From positions 1 through 10,056 of the forward strand of contig JAPSIU010000080.1 in assembly GCA_031178565.1 (NCBI GenBank): 10,056 nucleotides of DNA. The letters run 5' to 3'. The stretch comes from Leucobacter sp. (lineage in GTDB: Bacteria; Actinomycetota; Actinomycetes; Actinomycetales; Microbacteriaceae). Within the stretch, counting starts at the first letter, position 1, and each line of letters opens with the position of its first letter. The position numbers were made by a program, and so were the translations under genes. The notes below the pieces were generated by a model that saw nothing but the letters and a program-made list of their open reading frames with translations, made no database searches and had not been told where the DNA came from. Below, in pieces: positions 6,755 to 10,056 of the stretch.

Positions 6755-9061
6755 ATGACGGACCGCAGGGGCTACGAGCGCTTCGAGGGCGTCGTCGGGG
6801 AGTTCGCCTCGGACTCGACGCCCTGGTGGCCGCGGCGCCCGAGCGCCCAGGGGGCCCCGAACGTCGTCGTAATGCTCGTCGATGACCTCGGCTTCAGCGA
6901 TCTGGAGCCGTTCGGCAGCGAGATCCCGACGCCGCACGTCTCCGCGCTGGCCCGCGAAGGCTGGGTGTTCACCAACTACCGCACGGCCCCGATGTGCTCG
7001 CCGTCCCGCGCCGCGCTCATGACCGGGCTCAACCCGCACCGGGCCGGCTTCGGGTTCGTGGCCCACACCGATCCCGGCTACCCGGGATTCGCCGGCGAGC
7101 TGCCGGAGGACGCACCCACGCTTGCCGAGTCGCTCCGGGCCGGCGGCTACGCGACCTTCATGGTCGGCAAATGGCACCTGACCGTCGAATCGCGCCTGCA
7201 CGACGCCGCCGACAAGTCATCGTGGCCGCTGCAGCGCGGCTTCGACCGCTACTTCGGCAGCATGGACGGCTTCACCTCGCTGCACCACCCCCATCGGCTC
7301 GTCCGCGACAACTCGGCGGTGTCCGTCGACGACTTCGCCGACGGCTACTTCCTCACCGACGAGCTCACCGACGAGGCGCTCGGGATGATCGACGACCTGC
7401 GGGCGAACGACGCTACGAAGCCCTTCTTCCTCTACTACTCCCACACTTCGGTGCACGGGCCGATCCAGGCCAAGGACGCCGACATCGCCCGGTTCGCCGG
7501 GCGATACGCGGCGGGGTGGAACGCGCTGCGGGAGGCCCGGTTCGCGAGGCAGCGGGAGCTCGGGATCGTGCCCGAGCACGCCGAGCTGCCGGGCGACGGG
7601 CTGCCCGACGCCGCGCACATCCCCGCCTGGGATTCGCTCTCCGCCGAGGAGCAGCGGCTCTTCGCCCGGCACATGGAGGTCTACGCCGCGGCGGTGCACG
7701 AGATCGACGAGAGCATCGGGCGCATCACCGCGCACCTGGAGCGGATCGGCGAGCTCGACAACACCGTCTTCGTGCTCACGAGCGACAACGGCGGCACCTC
7801 CGAGGGCGGCGTCACCGGCACGCGCAGCTACTTCGCGCAGTTCGCCCAGATCGCGGGGCTCCCCGACGACTGGGTGCGCGACGTGCCCAGGGATCCGGAG
7901 GACGTCGGCGGGCCGCGGCTCTTCGGCCAGTACCCGGCCGGGTGGGCGCGCGTGTCGAACACCCCGTTCCGCGCCTTCAAGTCGTCGACCTACGAGGGCG
8001 GCGTGCACGCTCCGCTCATCATCTCCTGGCCGGACGCCCCGTACCGCGGCCGCGGCCTCCGCGAGCAGTTCGTCTCAGTCAGCGACCTGACGCCGACGCT
8101 GCTCGACCTGACCGGCGTCCTGCCGCTCGCCGAGCGGGGCGGGCGGCCGGCGCAGGAGATGGACGGAGCGAGCGCGGTCGACGTACTCGCGGCGCCCGGG
8201 GCCGGGGGGCGCCGGAGCCAGTACTTCGAGTGCATCGGGCGGCGCGCCCTCATCGACGGGGACTGGAAGGTCGTGTCGCCCGCTCCGCCGACGAAGCGCG
8301 AGGGCGGGGCCGGCGGGCGCTGGGAACTCTACGACCTCATGGCCGACCCGACCGAGACCCGCGACCTCTCGTCGGAGCAGCCGGTGCTCACGGGCGAACT
8401 CGCCGAGCGCTGGCGCGAGGAGGCCTGGCGCAATGCGGTCTTTCCCCTGGACGACGACGGCACCCTGCACGCCCGCCGACCCGAGACCGAGGAGGCGCTC
8501 GGGAAGCCCGTGACCCTGCGCCCCTACGCGGCGCCCCTGGAGCGGTATCGGTCAGCGCAGCTCACCGTGCTCCGATCCTTCTCGATCGAAGTCGAGCTCC
8601 TGATCGAGGCCGGTGCCGCGGGAGTCATCGTCGCCCACGGTGACCAGGGCGGAGGTTACGTGCTCGCGGTGGAGGGCGGGTGCACGAGCATCGCCTACAA
8701 CGCCTACGGCGAGATGCTCCGGGCGCAAGGGGCGCGGCTGGCCGCCGGGATCCACCGCCTGCGCCTCGAGTTCTCGGAGGTCCCCAACCTGCGCTGGTCG
8801 GTTTCGCTCGAGACGGACGGCGTCGCCGACGCGGCCGTCCCATCGGTGCCGATGCTCATGGGCATGGCCCCGTTCACCGGCATCAGCGTGGGCTACGACT
8901 ACGGCAGCCCCGTCGACTGGGACCTGTACGAGCGCCACCGATCCTTCCGGTTCTCCGGCGGCGAGATCCGCGGCGCGACGTACGTCCCCGGCGCGCGGTC
9001 GGAGCACGATCCCACGGTGATCAAGGCTGTGGGGGAGGCGGTCGCCGCGGCCGTGGACTGA
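6755..9061 (+). CDS. Type I (formylglycine) sulfatase, arylsulfatase AtsA-like, cytoplasmic, with C-terminal extension
   Basis: A 768-residue sulfatase that should hydrolyse an organic sulfate ester to an alcohol or phenol plus sulfate. Active-site elements appear in order: Asp43-Asp44 of VDDLGFSD (calcium ligands), Cys81 and Arg85 in the CSPSRAALMTG signature (Cys81 becomes formylglycine), Lys139 and His141 of GKWHL, His234 of HTSVHGP, Asp344-Asn345 of TSDNGG, and Lys409 of FKSSTYEGGVHAP. No expected residue is missing. The sulfatase domain ends near residue 500; about 520-768 form a beta-rich C-terminal region (around HGDQGGGYVLAVEGG, from 628) like that of long actinobacterial AtsA-type enzymes of about 780 residues. 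No signal peptide is visible, so the enzyme should act inside the cell on imported substrate, in line with its fusion to the transporter operon. The formylglycine-generating enzyme is not in the window. The substrate is unknown. Confidence 0.93.
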   Translation: MTDRRGYERFEGVVGEFASDSTPWWPRRPSAQGAPNVVVMLVDDLGFSDLEPFGSEIPTPHVSALAREGWVFTNYRTAPMCSPSRAALMTGLNPHRAGFGFVAHTDPGYPGFAGELPEDAPTLAESLRAGGYATFMVGKWHLTVESRLHDAADKSSWPLQRGFDRYFGSMDGFTSLHHPHRLVRDNSAVSVDDFADGYFLTDELTDEALGMIDDLRANDATKPFFLYYSHTSVHGPIQAKDADIARFAGRYAAGWNALREARFARQRELGIVPEHAELPGDGLPDAAHIPAWDSLSAEEQRLFARHMEVYAAAVHEIDESIGRITAHLERIGELDNTVFVLTSDNGGTSEGGVTGTRSYFAQFAQIAGLPDDWVRDVPRDPEDVGGPRLFGQYPAGWARVSNTPFRAFKSSTYEGGVHAPLIISWPDAPYRGRGLREQFVSVSDLTPTLLDLTGVLPLAERGGRPAQEMDGASAVDVLAAPGAGGRRSQYFECIGRRALIDGDWKVVSPAPPTKREGGAGGRWELYDLMADPTETRDLSSEQPVLTGELAERWREEAWRNAVFPLDDDGTLHARRPETEEALGKPVTLRPYAAPLERYRSAQLTVLRSFSIEVELLIEAGAAGVIVAHGDQGGGYVLAVEGGCTSIAYNAYGEMLRAQGARLAAGIHRLRLEFSEVPNLRWSVSLETDGVADAAVPSVPMLMGMAPFTGISVGYDYGSPVDWDLYERHRSFRFSGGEIRGATYVPGARSEHDPTVIKAVGEAVAAAVD

Positions 9062-9102
9062 CACAGTCGCCCTGTCGGTGTTCTGATGAGCGGACTGCGG
9101 CA

Positions 9103-9131
9103 TTGGCGCAGTTTTGAGCAGATGCAAAAAT
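9103..9131 (+). promoter_or_regulatory. Weak promoter-like sequence with a TTTTG/CAAAA inverted repeat before the aminotransferase gene
   Basis: The 121-bp gap after the sulfatase gene holds an AT-rich patch. TTGGCG (9103-9108) and AAAAAT (9126-9131) are 17 bp apart and could serve as -35 and -10. Between them lie the arms TTTTG (9112-9116) and CAAAA (9125-9129), 8 bases apart, a possible operator. All of these are weak matches, so read-through from the sulfatase gene remains equally possible. Confidence 0.25.
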
Positions 9132-9182
9132 TGCCGAGGACGGAGACCCCGTGTTCACAGGTCCCGGCGGAAAGGAACAGCG

Positions 9183-10056
9183 ATGTCCCAGGAACCCTCG
9201 CGCGACTACAGCGCGTACAAGACCCGAGCCAAGCGCTTCTGGCACCCGATGGGCCCCGCCGCGCCCGGGGCCGGCGGAGAGACCGTGATCATCGTCGGCA
9301 GCGAGGGCAACTATGTCACCGACGTCGACGGCCGTCGCCTGCTCGACGGTGTCGCGGGCCTCTGGAACGTGAACGTCGGGCACAACCGGCCCGAGGTCAA
9401 GCGCGCCATCGTCGAGCAGATGGACGAGTTGGCGTACTACCAGATGTTCGACGGCGTCGCGCACCCCCGCGTGTACGACCTCGCCGACCGCCTCGTCAAG
9501 ATGTTCGCCCCCGAGTCCGCGAGTCGTGTGCTCTTCGGTTCGAACGGCTCCGACGCGGTCGAGACCGCGCTCAAGATGTCGCGGCAGTACTGGATCGCCG
9601 CGGGGGAGCCCTCCCGCACTCGCTTCCTCTCGCTGCGCAGTTCCTACCACGGCATGCACATCGGCGGCACCTCGGTCGGCGGCAACGCCGTCTACCACTA
9701 CAACCACGGCCCGCTCCTTCCGGGCGTCGAACTGCTCGATGCCCCCTTCCTCTACCGCAACCCGTGGGAGGAGGAGGATCCGGCGGTGCTCACCGACCAC
9801 CTGATCCGCCAGCTCGAGGAGCGGATCGAGTTCCTCGGCCCCAAGACGATCGCCGCGTACATCGCGGAGCCCGTGCAGGGCGCGGGAGGCGTCATCGTGC
9901 CGACCGACGACTACTGGCGCCGTGTGCGCGAGGTGCTCGATCGCCACGGGATCCTGATGATCGCCGACGAGGTCGTCACCGGATTCGGGCGCACCGGCAG
10001 CATCCTCGGCAGCCGGGGCTGGGGCGTCGCCCCCGATATCCTCGTGTTCGCGAAGA
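9183..10056 (+). CDS. Class III (omega) aminotransferase, PLP-dependent, 3' part outside window
   Basis: The first 291 residues are present; the family is usually about 430-460 long. PLP-site signatures are GSNGSDAVETALKM (119-132), YHGM (in the aromatic PLP-stacking region), IAEPVQGAGG, and ADEVVTGFGRTG with Asp262 as the predicted contact to the PLP ring nitrogen. The last complete codon is Lys291 in PDILVFAK, which by position should be the Schiff-base lysine (Lys288 in the Chromobacterium omega-transaminase). The N-terminus and these motifs point to the omega-amino acid/taurine/beta-alanine:pyruvate group; the amino donor is not determined. The start at 9183 has AAAGGA 6 nt upstream. It lies on the same strand as the transporter/sulfatase operon, 121 bp beyond it, and may act on an amine-bearing product, or belong to a separate unit continuing to the right. 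Confidence 0.92.
   Translation, partial: MSQEPSRDYSAYKTRAKRFWHPMGPAAPGAGGETVIIVGSEGNYVTDVDGRRLLDGVAGLWNVNVGHNRPEVKRAIVEQMDELAYYQMFDGVAHPRVYDLADRLVKMFAPESASRVLFGSNGSDAVETALKMSRQYWIAAGEPSRTRFLSLRSSYHGMHIGGTSVGGNAVYHYNHGPLLPGVELLDAPFLYRNPWEEEDPAVLTDHLIRQLEERIEFLGPKTIAAYIAEPVQGAGGVIVPTDDYWRRVREVLDRHGILMIADEVVTGFGRTGSILGSRGWGVAPDILVFAK

Noticed and set aside
6994..8643. 549-codon open frame inside the sulfatase gene in another frame
   Set aside because: It is an Arg/Ala-rich shadow of the sulfatase gene, which has all its catalytic motifs in the real frame.
9063..9075. ACAG/CTGT hairpin just after the sulfatase stop as a terminator
   Set aside because: The stem is only 4 bp and no T-run follows, so termination between sulfatase and aminotransferase genes is not supported.
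9021..9947. Minus-strand open frame opposite the aminotransferase
   Set aside because: It overlaps the well-supported aminotransferase and the end of the sulfatase gene and has no recognisable domain.

Overview
The window looks like chromosomal DNA of a high-GC actinobacterium. The evidence is a strong G/C bias at third codon positions, tightly packed genes with ATGA stop/start overlaps, a GTG start, and a long AtsA-type sulfatase of the kind known from mycobacteria and relatives. A genus cannot be named from this sequence; Micrococcales is only a guess. I see no rRNA, tRNA, CRISPR array, insertion sequence or phage gene.

Left part (1-2469): a minus-strand pair encodes a small flavin reductase (857-1396) and, after 42 bases, an acyl-CoA-dehydrogenase-fold flavoenzyme (814 to the left edge, cut off). 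Together they resemble a two-component, FMNH2-dependent monooxygenase of the DszC/SfnB type. A LysR-type regulator (1510-2469) reads away from them across a 113-bp divergent spacer that holds small palindromes.

Middle (2491-3333): a TetR-type regulator on the minus strand (GTG start at 3093) converges on the LysR gene and diverges from the large operon. The 240-bp divergent spacer contains a nearly perfect 24-bp palindrome (3200-3223). It overlaps the -10 element of a plausible sigma-70-type promoter reading into the operon, as expected for a TetR operator.

Right part (3334-10056): one polar plus-strand operon encodes a lipoprotein substrate-binding protein, two different permeases, an ABC ATPase and a 768-residue type I sulfatase without a signal peptide. 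The genes are separated by 5, -4, -4 and 1 bases. After a 121-bp gap comes a class III (omega) aminotransferase, cut off at the right edge just after its predicted PLP lysine.

Reading as a whole: the importer is of the SsuABC/TauABC/NMT1 class and is co-transcribed with an intracellular sulfatase, which fits uptake of an organic sulfate ester followed by cytoplasmic release of sulfate. The adjacent flavin-dependent monooxygenase pair could oxidise a sulfur compound or the desulfated product, and the aminotransferase could deaminate an amine-bearing product. The families are recognised with good confidence. The shared pathway and the substrate are inference.
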